A stretch of DNA of 64,000 bases from CF-39 sp035651155 (GTDB lineage Bacteria > Chloroflexota > Limnocylindria > P2-11E): the NCBI GenBank assembly GCA_035651155.1, contig DASRGG010000027.1, forward strand, positions 47,321 to 111,320, given 5' to 3'. The stretch's first letter is position 1; each line of letters begins with the position of its first letter. Below are positions 48,853-56,569 of the stretch, in pieces. The notes beneath the pieces are model-generated. The model saw nothing but the letters and a program-made list of their open reading frames with translations. It was not told the origin of the DNA and did no database searches. The position numbers and the translations under genes were made by a program.

Positions 48853-49353
48853 CTAGGCCTTCGCCTCCTTCGCGGCCGCGACGCCGGCCTTGACGATGTT
48901 CGTGTACGCGCCGCAGCGGCAGAGGTTGCCGGTCACCGCTCGCTTCACGTCGTCGGCGCTCGGCGACGCGTTCGCGCGCAGCAGCGCGACGATCGACATG
49001 ACCTGGCCGGGCGTGCAGAAGCCGCACTGATAGGCATCGTGTTCGATGAACGCCTGCTGCACCGGATGCAGCGTGCCGTTCGACGAGATGCCTTCGATCG
49101 TCTCGACGGCGCGGCCTTCACAGGCGACCGCGAGGGTGATGCACGAGTACACCGGCCGGCCATCGACGAGCACGGTGCAGGCGCCGCAGTCGCCCTCGTT
49201 GCAGACCTTCTTCGTGCCGGTGAGACCGAGGGAGTCGCGCAGGGTGTCGAGGAGCGAGCGGAGCGGACCGACGCGGACCGACACCTTCCGGCCATTCACG
49301 TCGAGCGCGACGTCGATGGCATCCGGTCCGCGGAACAGGGGCATGCGTTCCAT
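48853..49353 (-). CDS. Mo-hydroxylase [2Fe-2S] subunit, cluster C
   Basis: A 166-residue small subunit with cysteines C51, C56, C59, C71 and C110, C113, C145, C147 (DCGACTVLVDG, QCGFCTPGQVM, LCRCGAY). It starts at ATG 49353 (or 49344); the frame is open further upstream but that part is low-complexity and unlike the family. There is no Tat signal, so cluster C is cytoplasmic. One base separates its stop from the large-subunit ATG, and the three genes form an operon ending at 45592. Confidence 0.9.
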   Translation of the reverse strand: MERMPLFRGPDAIDVALDVNGRKVSVRVGPLRSLLDTLRDSLGLTGTKKVCNEGDCGACTVLVDGRPVYSCITLAVACEGRAVETIEGISSNGTLHPVQQAFIEHDAYQCGFCTPGQVMSIVALLRANASPSADDVKRAVTGNLCRCGAYTNIVKAGVAAAKEAKA

Positions 49354-49750
49354 CGTATCGAGCGGGCGCGCCGGGCGTCCGTCCGCGGAAGGCCCGGCAC
49401 CCCCGGCCGCGTTGTGGGCGATGGGACGCTCGGCAGCGGGACCGGCGCCGGTGCCACGCTCGGCAGCGGCACCGTCCGGAGCGATCCGGCCCCCGTTCTC
49501 CCGGGCCGACGCGCGGTCGTCCGTCCGCGGCGTTCGGAGATGGGCCGAGCGAGGGCGGCGGACCGAAGCGGGTCTGCTGCGCGATGCCGGCGCCGACGAG
49601 CACGGCGCCCCCGACGACCAGAGCGAGAAGGACGACCACGGACATCGAGAAGGCAGCGCGACCGTCATGAGATCGCCTGAGCGTGCGTCGTTACTCGACC
49701 GTTGCGGAACCGTATGCTCGGGAACGACACCCGTGGGGAGGTCCCTTCAC
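49354..49750. other. Intergenic region upstream of cluster C and the HBD gene
   Basis: This 397-base stretch separates two divergent units. It should contain both promoters. I see a partial 30-bp tandem repeat (listed separately), a minus-strand frame beginning at 49645 with a hydrophobic stretch (VVVLLALVVGGAVLVGAGIA) that soon turns arginine-rich, and a good ribosome site (GGGGAGG) before 49751. No convincing gene is present. Confidence 0.5.
49426..49474 (+). repeat. Partial tandem repeat, 30-bp period
   Basis: ACGCTCGGCAGCGG followed by G/C and ACCG occurs at 49426-49444 and again at 49456-49474, exactly 30 bases apart, with an intervening GCGCCGGTGCC. Only two copies are present. It lies in the intergenic region upstream of cluster C and may reflect slippage. 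Confidence 0.65.
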
Positions 49751-50632
49751 ATGGCCATCGAGAAGATCGGCGTCGTGGGCTTCGGCCAGATGGGCTCGGG
49801 CATCGCGCAGGTATGCGCCATGGCCGGCTTCGACGTGCTCGCGCGCGAGATCGACCAGAAGTTCATCGACAACGGCCTCGAGCGCGTCGACGCATCTCTC
49901 GCGCGGGTCGTGAAGGCGGGCCGGATGAGCGAGGCCGATGCGAAGGCCGCGCGCGGCCGCATCCGCGGGACGACCGCACTCGCCGACTTCGGCGACCGAG
50001 ACCTCGTCATCGAGGCCGTCATCGAGGTGATGGACGCGAAGAAGGAGGTGTGGACCGAGCTCGACCGCGTCTGCGGGCCGAACACGCTCTTCGCCTCGAA
50101 CACCTCGAGCCTCACGATCATCGAGATGGCGGCGGCGACGAAGCGGCCCGACCGCTTCGCGGGGATGCACTTCTTCAACCCGCCCGTCGTCATGCAGCTC
50201 GTCGAGATCGTGCGCGCGCTCACCACGAGCGACGCGACGGTCGAGGCGCTCCGCGCATTCGTCACGAAGCTTGGAAAGGAGCCCGTCGTCTGCAAGGACA
50301 CGCCGGGCTTCATCGTGAATCGCCTGATGGTGCCGATCATGCTCGAGGCCGTGCGCGCGCTCGAGGCGGGCGTCGCCACCGTCGAGGACATCGACAAGGC
50401 CGTGAAGCTCGGCCTGCGGCATCCGATGGGTCCGTTCGAGCTCATCGACTACACCGGGATCGACATCAACTACCACGTCGCGAACGTGTTCTTCGACGAG
50501 CTCAAGGATCCGAAGTGGGCGCCGCCCGCCCTCCTGAAGCGGATGTTCCTCGCGGGCCATCTCGGCGTGAAGACCGGGCGCGGATTCTACGAGTACGACG
50601 AGAGCGGGAAGAAGGTACGAGCGGCGCGGTAG
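49751..50632 (+). CDS. 3-hydroxybutyryl-CoA dehydrogenase
   Basis: A 293-residue 3-hydroxyacyl-CoA dehydrogenase that interconverts 3-hydroxybutyryl-CoA and acetoacetyl-CoA with NAD(P). The dinucleotide motif GFGQMGSG is at residues 10-17. The catalytic His/Glu region is FAGMHFFNPPVVMQLVEIV, with NTSSL before it. The C-terminal helical domain has DTPGFIVNRLMVPIMLEAV and HPMGPFELIDYTGID, and ends YEYDESGKK. A GGGGAGGT ribosome site lies before ATG 49751. Length and motifs match Hbd/PaaH-type enzymes. It may serve fatty acid, butyrate or aromatic beta-oxidation. Confidence 0.93.
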   Translation: MAIEKIGVVGFGQMGSGIAQVCAMAGFDVLAREIDQKFIDNGLERVDASLARVVKAGRMSEADAKAARGRIRGTTALADFGDRDLVIEAVIEVMDAKKEVWTELDRVCGPNTLFASNTSSLTIIEMAAATKRPDRFAGMHFFNPPVVMQLVEIVRALTTSDATVEALRAFVTKLGKEPVVCKDTPGFIVNRLMVPIMLEAVRALEAGVATVEDIDKAVKLGLRHPMGPFELIDYTGIDINYHVANVFFDELKDPKWAPPALLKRMFLAGHLGVKTGRGFYEYDESGKKVRAAR

Positions 50633-50646
50633 ACCCGCCGCGGCTG

Positions 50647-51150
50647 GTGCGCGCCGACACCGCGAAGTCCGCGGCGTGGGGCGCGATCTCCGGCATCGCG
50701 AACGTCGCCGCCCTCGCGTTCGCGCCGGCTTCGTATCCGGGCTGGTCCTTCACGCTCGTCGCCGTCGGGTACGGATTGCTGCTGCCCCTGCTCGCGGTGC
50801 TCCAGGTCCGTCATCGCCCGGTGCGCGACAGCGGCAGCATCCTCGGCACCGCCGCCGGCCTGGCGACGGTGACGGTCGGCATCGCGGCCTCCGCGAACGC
50901 CGACCTCGCCGTGCCCGCGCTCTTCGTGCACGGCATGTGGTGGTGGACGATCGGGAAGATCTGGGCCGAGACCGGCATCCTGCCGCGCTCGCTCGGCATC
51001 GCGACGATGGTCCTCGCGGTCATCGCGCTCGGGGTGGCGGTCGTCTCCGCTCCCCTGGCGATGGCGACGGCGACGATCTGGGTGTCCGAGCGGGCGGCCC
51101 TCGGCGTGTGGACGCTCGGGCTGTCGTTCGCGCTCTGGCGGGCGCGCTGA
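50647..51150 (+). CDS. Five-helix membrane protein, function unknown
   Basis: A 167-residue hydrophobic protein with five predicted helices (for example SFTLVAVGYGLLLPLLAVLQ and LGIATMVLAVIALGVAVVSA) and the loop HGMWWWTIGKIW. It starts at GTG 50647, 14 bases after the dehydrogenase stop, and is probably co-transcribed with it. No family was recognised. Confidence 0.65.
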   Translation: MRADTAKSAAWGAISGIANVAALAFAPASYPGWSFTLVAVGYGLLLPLLAVLQVRHRPVRDSGSILGTAAGLATVTVGIAASANADLAVPALFVHGMWWWTIGKIWAETGILPRSLGIATMVLAVIALGVAVVSAPLAMATATIWVSERAALGVWTLGLSFALWRAR

Positions 51151-51245
51151 GCGAGCGCGGCACGGCGCCGACGCGACGAACGGGATGCGGCGTTCCTCGC
51201 GGCACGGCACGGACCGCGGCCTAGCGCGGCGCTAGCATCGGACCC

Positions 51246-52274
51246 GTGGCCGTCACCGCGAAGGCCCGTCACGAGGAGCTCGGTCTCCCCCTCGACGACG
51301 TGAGGGGCATGTTCCGCTACATGCTCATGACGCGCATGGTCAGCGAGCGGATCCTGCAGCTGAATCGCATGGGTCGCACGCCGTTCGGCGCGGGGACCGA
51401 CGGTCACGAGGCGGCGCAGATCGGCGCCGCGTGGAACATCCGGCGCGGCAGGGACTGGACGGTCCCCTACTACCGCGACATGGGAGTCGCGTTCGTGCTC
51501 GGCGTCACGCCGCTCGAGGAGTTCCGCATGGTGTTCGCGAAGGCGACGGACGAGCACTCCGCGGGCCGGCAGATCCTCAACCAGTTCTCGAAGCCGCGCG
51601 ATCGCATCCTCACGCGCTCGGTCTGCGTCGGGACGGAGTTCCCGCACGCCGTCGGACTCGCGCTCGCCATCCGCAATCGGAAGGAGCCGAACATCGTGTT
51701 CGCCTTCGGGGGCGACGCGGCAACGAGCCCTGGCGACTTCCATGAGGCCGCGAACTTCGCGTCCGTCCACAAGCTGCCGGTGGTGTTCGTCATCGAGAAC
51801 AACCTGCTCGCGATCTCGACGCGCATCGAATGGCAGATGGCGGTGCGCAACGTCGCCGACAAGGCGTCCGCGTACGCGATGCCCGGTTTCATCGCGGACG
51901 GCATGGACGTCCTCGACGCGTACGCGAAGACGAAGGAGGCGGCCGACGTCACGCGCGCCGGGGGCGGGCCCACGCTGGTGGAGCTCAAGTGCTACCGCTA
52001 CCAGCCGCACACCTCCGACGACGACGACACGCGCTACCGCACCAGGGACGAGGTGCGCGAGTGGATGGCCAAGGATCCGGTGGACCGCGCGCGCCGCTAT
52101 CTCATCGAGAACGGCGTGAGCGAGGACGACCTCGCCGGGATGCGGAAGTCGCTCGACGCCGAGATCGAGGCGGCCATCGCGCAGGCCGAGCGTGAGCCCG
52201 ATCCCGCACCCGAGGACGCGCTGCGTCACGTCTACGCGGAGGATCGCCCGATCCCGGACGGCACGCGGGCCTGA
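51246..52274 (+). CDS. Thiamine-diphosphate dehydrogenase E1 alpha subunit, orphan
   Basis: A 342-residue E1-alpha of the branched-chain 2-oxoacid/pyruvate/acetoin dehydrogenase type. The ThDP motif runs from GGDAATSPGDFHEAANFA to VFVIENNLLAIST (GD...NN), with the canonical GDG appearing as GDA. An early block RMGRTPFGAGTDGHEAAQIGA is typical of E1-alpha. E1-beta, E2 and E3 genes are absent from the neighbourhood, so its partner must be elsewhere or it acts differently. GTG 51246 is the start, with 95 bases of upstream non-coding DNA. Confidence 0.85.
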   Translation: MAVTAKARHEELGLPLDDVRGMFRYMLMTRMVSERILQLNRMGRTPFGAGTDGHEAAQIGAAWNIRRGRDWTVPYYRDMGVAFVLGVTPLEEFRMVFAKATDEHSAGRQILNQFSKPRDRILTRSVCVGTEFPHAVGLALAIRNRKEPNIVFAFGGDAATSPGDFHEAANFASVHKLPVVFVIENNLLAISTRIEWQMAVRNVADKASAYAMPGFIADGMDVLDAYAKTKEAADVTRAGGGPTLVELKCYRYQPHTSDDDDTRYRTRDEVREWMAKDPVDRARRYLIENGVSEDDLAGMRKSLDAEIEAAIAQAEREPDPAPEDALRHVYAEDRPIPDGTRA

Positions 52275-52278
52275 CCCC

Positions 52279-53451
52279 GTGCGCGCCGCGCTCGCCGCGC
52301 TCGCCCTCCTCCTCGCGGCGTGCTCGCCCGCGCCGCCGGTCACTCGGGCCACGCCCGTGCCGACGCGCGAGCCCGACACGCTCGCGGTGTCGGTCCTTCT
52401 CGATCTCTCCGGACCGCGCTCGCCGAGCGGACAGCCGCAGCGGAACGCCATGCGGTTGTGGCTGGACCAGGCGCAGTCGCCCGCGTCCGCGGGCGCCGTG
52501 AAGCTGCGCGTGAAATTCGTCGACGTCGCCGGCAGCGACGCGCGGCTCCTCCTCGAGCTCCGGCACGCCGCCGTCGACGATCGCGCGGACGCGGTGATCA
52601 TCGGCGTCCCCGTGACGCTCGATGAGACGTTCGCGCGCGCGATCCAGGTGGCCGATATCCCGGTGCTGCTCACGCTGCCCGCGCCGGAGCCCGCGGCCAC
52701 GGTCGGCGGGCGCTGGACGTTCGTCCTCGCGCCGACCCCCGACGCGATCGCGCGGGCGCTCGTGAGCGACATCGCCGGCCGCGGCCTGCTCGCGCCGACG
52801 CTGCTCGCGAGCGACGAGACGGCGGCCGCGGTGAGCGAGCGCGCCGGGTTCACCGCCGAGCTGGCGCGGCGCGGCCTCATGTCGCCGACGCCCGTGATCG
52901 TCACGCAGCCCGACGGACCGCAGCGCGTGAAGGCCGCGACGGCGGTCGCGAAGAGCGTGGTCCTCGCCGGCGCCAGCGCGCCGTACGGCGACCTCGTGCG
53001 CGCGATCCCGGCCTCGCTCGAGGCACCGCGGGTCTACCTGTCCTATCTCACGGAGACCGCCGACGTCACGAACCTGCGCGAGCAGAGCGGGATCGTCACC
53101 TGGCCGGGGTCGCGAAACCTCGCGACGATCTCGATCGCGCCGACCGGCGCGCGCGGCGCGTTCGTGCGCGCCTTTTCGGAGCGATACGGGGCGCCGAGCA
53201 CGCTCGCCGCGACCGCGTACGACGCGCTGTCGCTCCTCGATGCCGCCGCCGAGCGCGCGCCCGGCGAGCTCGACCCCGCGCGGTTGCGGCTGCGGCTCGA
53301 GACTCTTACGTTCGTCGGGGTCGTGACCCGCTACGCCTTCACCTTCACCCATCACGCCGGCTTCGCGCCGGACGATCTCGCGTACCTGCGCTGGAACGCG
53401 AAGCTCGGCGCGCCTTTCGTCGCGCCAGAGCCCAACGAGGACGCGAAGTGA
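52279..53451 (+). CDS. Periplasmic-binding-protein-like lipoprotein (PBP1 / Leu-Ile-Val type)
   Basis: A 390-residue protein with a short signal peptide and lipobox (ALLLAACSPAPP). The mature part has the type 1 periplasmic-binding fold: SVLLDLSGPRSPSGQPQRNAMRLWLDQA at the start, ADAVIIGVPVTLDE and VADIPVLLTLPAPEP in the first lobe, and YDALSLLDAA near the end. Such proteins capture amino acids or aromatic acids for ABC uptake. No permease or ATPase is adjacent. GTG 52279 lies four bases after the E1-alpha stop, so the two are co-transcribed. Confidence 0.78.
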   Translation: MRAALAALALLLAACSPAPPVTRATPVPTREPDTLAVSVLLDLSGPRSPSGQPQRNAMRLWLDQAQSPASAGAVKLRVKFVDVAGSDARLLLELRHAAVDDRADAVIIGVPVTLDETFARAIQVADIPVLLTLPAPEPAATVGGRWTFVLAPTPDAIARALVSDIAGRGLLAPTLLASDETAAAVSERAGFTAELARRGLMSPTPVIVTQPDGPQRVKAATAVAKSVVLAGASAPYGDLVRAIPASLEAPRVYLSYLTETADVTNLREQSGIVTWPGSRNLATISIAPTGARGAFVRAFSERYGAPSTLAATAYDALSLLDAAAERAPGELDPARLRLRLETLTFVGVVTRYAFTFTHHAGFAPDDLAYLRWNAKLGAPFVAPEPNEDAK

Positions 53452-53461
53452 CGAGCGCGCG

Positions 53462-54676
53462 ATGAGCGAGGCCGCCTCGCTCGTGTACGACTGGAACCGC
53501 GACGGCCGCGCCGCGAAGGCGGATTACCGCGCCGTCCAGCTCGACGACGAGACGCTCCGCGACGGCCTGCAGGGCCCCAGCGTGCGCAACCCGCCGCTCG
53601 ACGTGAAGAAGCGCCTGCTCCGGCTCATGGACCAGCTCGGCATCGATAGCGCCGACATCGGCCTCCCTGGAGCGTCGGAGCGGGCGCGCGCCGAGATCGT
53701 CGCGCTCGCTCGCGAGACGACGACGCTCACGAGGCTCAAGCCGAACATGGCGCTGCGCACGCACCCCGCCGACGTCCAGGGCGCGATCCGAGCGGCGCAG
53801 GAGTCCGGCGTCGCGATCGAGGCGTGCGCGTTCATCGGATCGTCACCGATCCGCCGCTACGCGGAGTCGTGGTCCCTCGACACGATGCTGCGCAACGTCG
53901 AGGAGTCCGTGGCCGCGCTGGTGAAGGCGGGGCTTCCGGTGATGTTCGTCACCGAGGACACCACGCGCGCCGACGCCGAGACGCTCGTCAAGCTCTACGA
54001 GGTCGCCATCGGATGCGGCGCGAAGCGGATCTGCGCCTCGGATACGGTCGGCCACGCCACGCCGGAGGGCGTGCGCAACCTCCTTAGCTTCATCCGCGCC
54101 GACATCATCAGGGGCCGCGACGTGCTGCTCGACTACCACGGCCACAACGACCGCGGGCTCGGCACGATCAACGCGCTCACGGCGACGGCCATCGCCGATC
54201 GCGTGCACGGCTGCGCGCTCGGGATCGGCGAGCGCGTGGGCAACACGTCCATGGACCAGCTGCTCATCAACATGCGGATCTGGGGCCTCATCGACCGCGA
54301 CCTCTCGCCGCTCGTCGAATACGTGACGCTCGTCTCCGAGCACTGCGGCATCCCCATCCCGGCGAGCTACCCCGCACTCGGCGCGGACGCGTTCCGCACC
54401 GGCACGGGCGTGCACGCGGCGGCGGTCATCAAGGCGCTGCGCCGCGGGGACCGCGAGCTCGCGGACCTCGTGTACAGCGGCGTGCCGGCGAGCGTCGTCG
54501 GGAGAGAGCAGCGCATCGAGGTCGGACCGATGTCGGGAGAGTCGAACGTCGTGTTCTGGCTCGAATCGCACGGCTTCACCGCGGACCGCGACCGCGTCGC
54601 ACGCCTCATGGAGGCGGCGAAGAAGAGCGACCGGCTGCTCGGCGAGGACGAGCTCACCGCGCTCGCGCGACCCTAG
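53462..54676 (+). CDS. DRE-TIM metallolyase, LeuA-like acyltransferase without regulatory domain
   Basis: A 404-residue enzyme of the isopropylmalate/homocitrate synthase superfamily. LDDETLRDGLQGPS provides the metal-binding aspartate and arginine, LLDYHGHNDRGLGTINALTA carries the HxH metal pair, and HGCALGIGERVGNTSMDQLL follows. The allosteric C-terminal domain of LeuA is missing, so the chain stops after a helical subdomain. The substrate could be a 2-oxoacid plus acetyl-CoA, or it may be a lyase. A permuted isopropylmalate-isomerase-like gene lies 2 kb downstream, suggesting a 2-oxoacid chain-elongation route. It overlaps the convergent selenoprotein candidate by four bases. Confidence 0.83.
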   Translation: MSEAASLVYDWNRDGRAAKADYRAVQLDDETLRDGLQGPSVRNPPLDVKKRLLRLMDQLGIDSADIGLPGASERARAEIVALARETTTLTRLKPNMALRTHPADVQGAIRAAQESGVAIEACAFIGSSPIRRYAESWSLDTMLRNVEESVAALVKAGLPVMFVTEDTTRADAETLVKLYEVAIGCGAKRICASDTVGHATPEGVRNLLSFIRADIIRGRDVLLDYHGHNDRGLGTINALTATAIADRVHGCALGIGERVGNTSMDQLLINMRIWGLIDRDLSPLVEYVTLVSEHCGIPIPASYPALGADAFRTGTGVHAAAVIKALRRGDRELADLVYSGVPASVVGREQRIEVGPMSGESNVVFWLESHGFTADRDRVARLMEAAKKSDRLLGEDELTALARP

Positions 54677-55335
54677 CCCGCGGCTTCCTCGCGCGCGTAC
54701 GCGAGCACCCGCTCGACGAACGCGGGCTCCGGCATCGCGCCGACGAAGACGCCCGTTCCGTTCACGACCGTCTGCGGCACGCCGCGCACGCCATGACGCT
54801 GCGAGAGGTCCGGGAATTCGTTCGCCTCGATGGTCCGCGCCCGGACGCGCGGTGACGCGATCGCCATGCGGTTCGCGAGCGCGACCGCGCTCGGGCAGTA
54901 CGGTCAGGTGGGTGTGACGAACACCATGAGCTCGACGTCCTTCTCGAGCGCGTCGAGCGCCGTACGTGTCTCGGCGCTGAGGCCGGCGTCCGCGCTCGAG
55001 ACGCGCTCGACCGCGTCGAGCAGACCGGTGAACTCGTAGCCGGAGGGCAGACCCTCGAAGGTGATGCGCGCCGGCTCGCCCGGGCGCGCGACCTCGAGGA
55101 CGGGCGCGGTCACGCTGCGGTCCTCGGTCACGGCGAGGCGCACGTGGTCGGAGGCCTCCGCGAAGCCCTCGGCGATCTCGCGGCACGGATCGCACGTCTC
55201 GCAGGTGGCGGCGCCGGGGATGATGAGCGGGCCGGTGGAGGGGCGGACGCGCAGCCGTAGCTCCACGGCTCCGGTGAGCGTTTCGGCGAGACGTTCTCGC
55301 AGCTGTGCCTTCAGGTCGTCGCTCAGCACGGGCAT
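54673..55335 (-). CDS. Two-domain protein disulfide oxidoreductase, candidate selenoprotein (UPYC)
   Basis: Reading through an in-frame TGA at 54906-54904 gives one 220-residue protein of the PDO/glutaredoxin-like family, made of two thioredoxin folds. Domain 1 (about 20-115) has CETCDPC (C45, C48, C51) and FEGLPSGYEF. Domain 2 (about 130-215) has VELMVFVTPT, then codon 144 = TGA, then PYC (C147), and the cis-proline block HGVRGVPQTVVNG. In relatives this position is the first cysteine of CPYC. A GGAGGT site seven bases before ATG 55335 fixes the start. Everything downstream of the TGA stays in frame and conserved to the TAG at 54673. A hairpin suited to selenocysteine insertion follows the TGA. 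Alternatives are a point mutation (TGC to TGA) or sequence error. Confidence 0.8.
54876..54893 (-). promoter_or_regulatory. Candidate bacterial SECIS hairpin
   Basis: Read on the minus strand, CGAGCGC-GGUC-GCGCUCG is a perfect 7-bp stem with a four-base GGUC loop, starting 10 bases after the TGA; the loop begins 17 bases after it. Bacterial SECIS elements lie within the coding region just after UGA, with a short apical loop rich in G and U placed about 16-37 bases away, and E. coli fdhF has GGU in its loop. Chance pairing in GC-rich coding DNA is the main caveat. Confidence 0.6.
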
Positions 55336-55436
55336 CGGGCCACCTCCACCGGAACAAGACAACGAGGGGGCGCGCGATATTCCGCGCGCGGATCGGGCCG
55401 TGTCCGGCGTGCCCCTACATCTGGGACACTTCAGCC

Positions 55437-56108
55437 GTGCGCGCGAGCGATATCGTCCCCGTCCACGTCGCCGACTTCAGCTATCCAGACGGACATCCGC
55501 TCGCGGGGCAGACCGGGCTCGTCATGGCCTTCGTCGTGCGACATCCCGGCGGACTCCTGCTCGTCGACACCGGATTCATCGAGGGCCATCCGTGGATCGA
55601 TGACAGCTACCGGCCGCGCGGACGCAACATCCGGGACGCGATCTACGCGGCCGGCATCGACGCTGACGAGATCCACGCCGTCGTGAACACGCATCTCCAT
55701 TTCGACCACGCTGGACAGAACTCCGAGTTCCCCGACGTGCCGATCGTGGTGCAGGACCTCGAATGGCGGGCCGCGTGGCACCGGGACGACTACACGGTCC
55801 GCGAGTGGATCGACTTCCCGGGCGCGAACTACGTCCGCATCAACGGCGACACCGAGCTCGCGCCGGGGCTGAACGCGCTCGCGACGCCCGGTCACACGCC
55901 CGGGCACCAGTCCGTCACCGTCGAGACCGACGACGGCCTCGTGCTCATCGTGGGGCAGGCGGCGCAGGACGCGCGCTCGTTCGCCACGATCGAGGCCGAC
56001 GCATCCCTCGCGCGGCTGCGCGCGCTCAATGCGGCGCGGGTCCACTTCTCGCACGATCGCGCGGTGCTGCAGCGCACGCCACGCGCCGCGACGGGGCACG
56101 CCACGTGA
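55437..56108 (+). CDS. Metallo-beta-lactamase-fold hydrolase (lactonase-like)
   Basis: A 223-residue MBL-fold protein. The two-metal motif THLHFDHAG supplies H86, H88, D90 and H91; a further histidine lies in TPGHTPGHQSV, and late histidines are in HFSHDRAVL. The layout resembles N-acyl homoserine lactonases (AiiA/AttM type), but the substrate cannot be stated. GTG 55437 is the start because similarity begins there and the longer frame is not conserved. It overlaps the next gene as GTGA. Confidence 0.83.
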   Translation: MRASDIVPVHVADFSYPDGHPLAGQTGLVMAFVVRHPGGLLLVDTGFIEGHPWIDDSYRPRGRNIRDAIYAAGIDADEIHAVVNTHLHFDHAGQNSEFPDVPIVVQDLEWRAAWHRDDYTVREWIDFPGANYVRINGDTELAPGLNALATPGHTPGHQSVTVETDDGLVLIVGQAAQDARSFATIEADASLARLRALNAARVHFSHDRAVLQRTPRAATGHAT

Positions 56109-56527
56109 GGCCGCGGGCCGCGCTGGTGCCGCTGCTCATCGGCCTCGTGGCGTGCGCACCCGCGGAGCGGCCGGCGCGCGCGCCGGCCGCGTCACTCCCG
56201 ACGGCATCGCTCGTGGGCGAGGCGCGGACACCGGCGCCGACGTTCGTGGGCACATCGGGCCCCGTCCCGCCGTCCGGGCGCGCGATCACCGTCGAGATCG
56301 GCGACGACCTCTTCACGCCGCCCCCGCTCACCATGACCGCGGGGACGAGCGTCACGTGGGTCGACCACGGGCAGAGCCCGCACACCGCGACGGCGCACGA
56401 CGATTCCTTCGCCTCGCCGACCCTGCTCTTCGGTGGGACCTACACGCGCACCTTCACCACGCGCGGGCGCTACCTGTACACGTGCCTCTTCCACCCCGCC
56501 ATGTGGGGCGAGCTCATCGTCGAGTGA
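56105..56527 (+). CDS. Lipoprotein cupredoxin (plastocyanin/amicyanin-like)
   Basis: A 140-residue blue-copper protein. The N-terminus has a signal peptide with the lipobox LVAC (C17), so it is anchored outside. The type 1 copper ligands are H93 (SPHTATAH), C127, H130 and M133 (YTCLFHPAMWG). The Thr/Pro-rich linker (residues 30-57) spaces the domain from the membrane. It could shuttle electrons between membrane complexes and an extracytoplasmic enzyme. It is coupled to the MBL-fold gene by a GTGA overlap. Confidence 0.87.
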   Translation: MRPRAALVPLLIGLVACAPAERPARAPAASLPTASLVGEARTPAPTFVGTSGPVPPSGRAITVEIGDDLFTPPPLTMTAGTSVTWVDHGQSPHTATAHDDSFASPTLLFGGTYTRTFTTRGRYLYTCLFHPAMWGELIVE

Positions 56528-56569
56528 TCCCCGGCGCACCGAGCGCCGATTCCATGCCACCATGAGGTC

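Noticed and set aside
49118..49645. Minus-strand frame starting with a hydrophobic helix, upstream of and overlapping the cluster C small subunit
   Set aside because: Only the first 45 residues look natural. The rest is Arg/Cys-rich and out of frame with the certain downstream gene. No ribosome site precedes the ATG.
54673..55335. A different genetic code in which TGA is a sense codon (as in Mycoplasma or some candidate phyla)
   Set aside because: Many certain genes here end at TGA with overlapping ATGA/GTGA starts, so TGA is a normal stop. The single internal TGA is at a redox cysteine.
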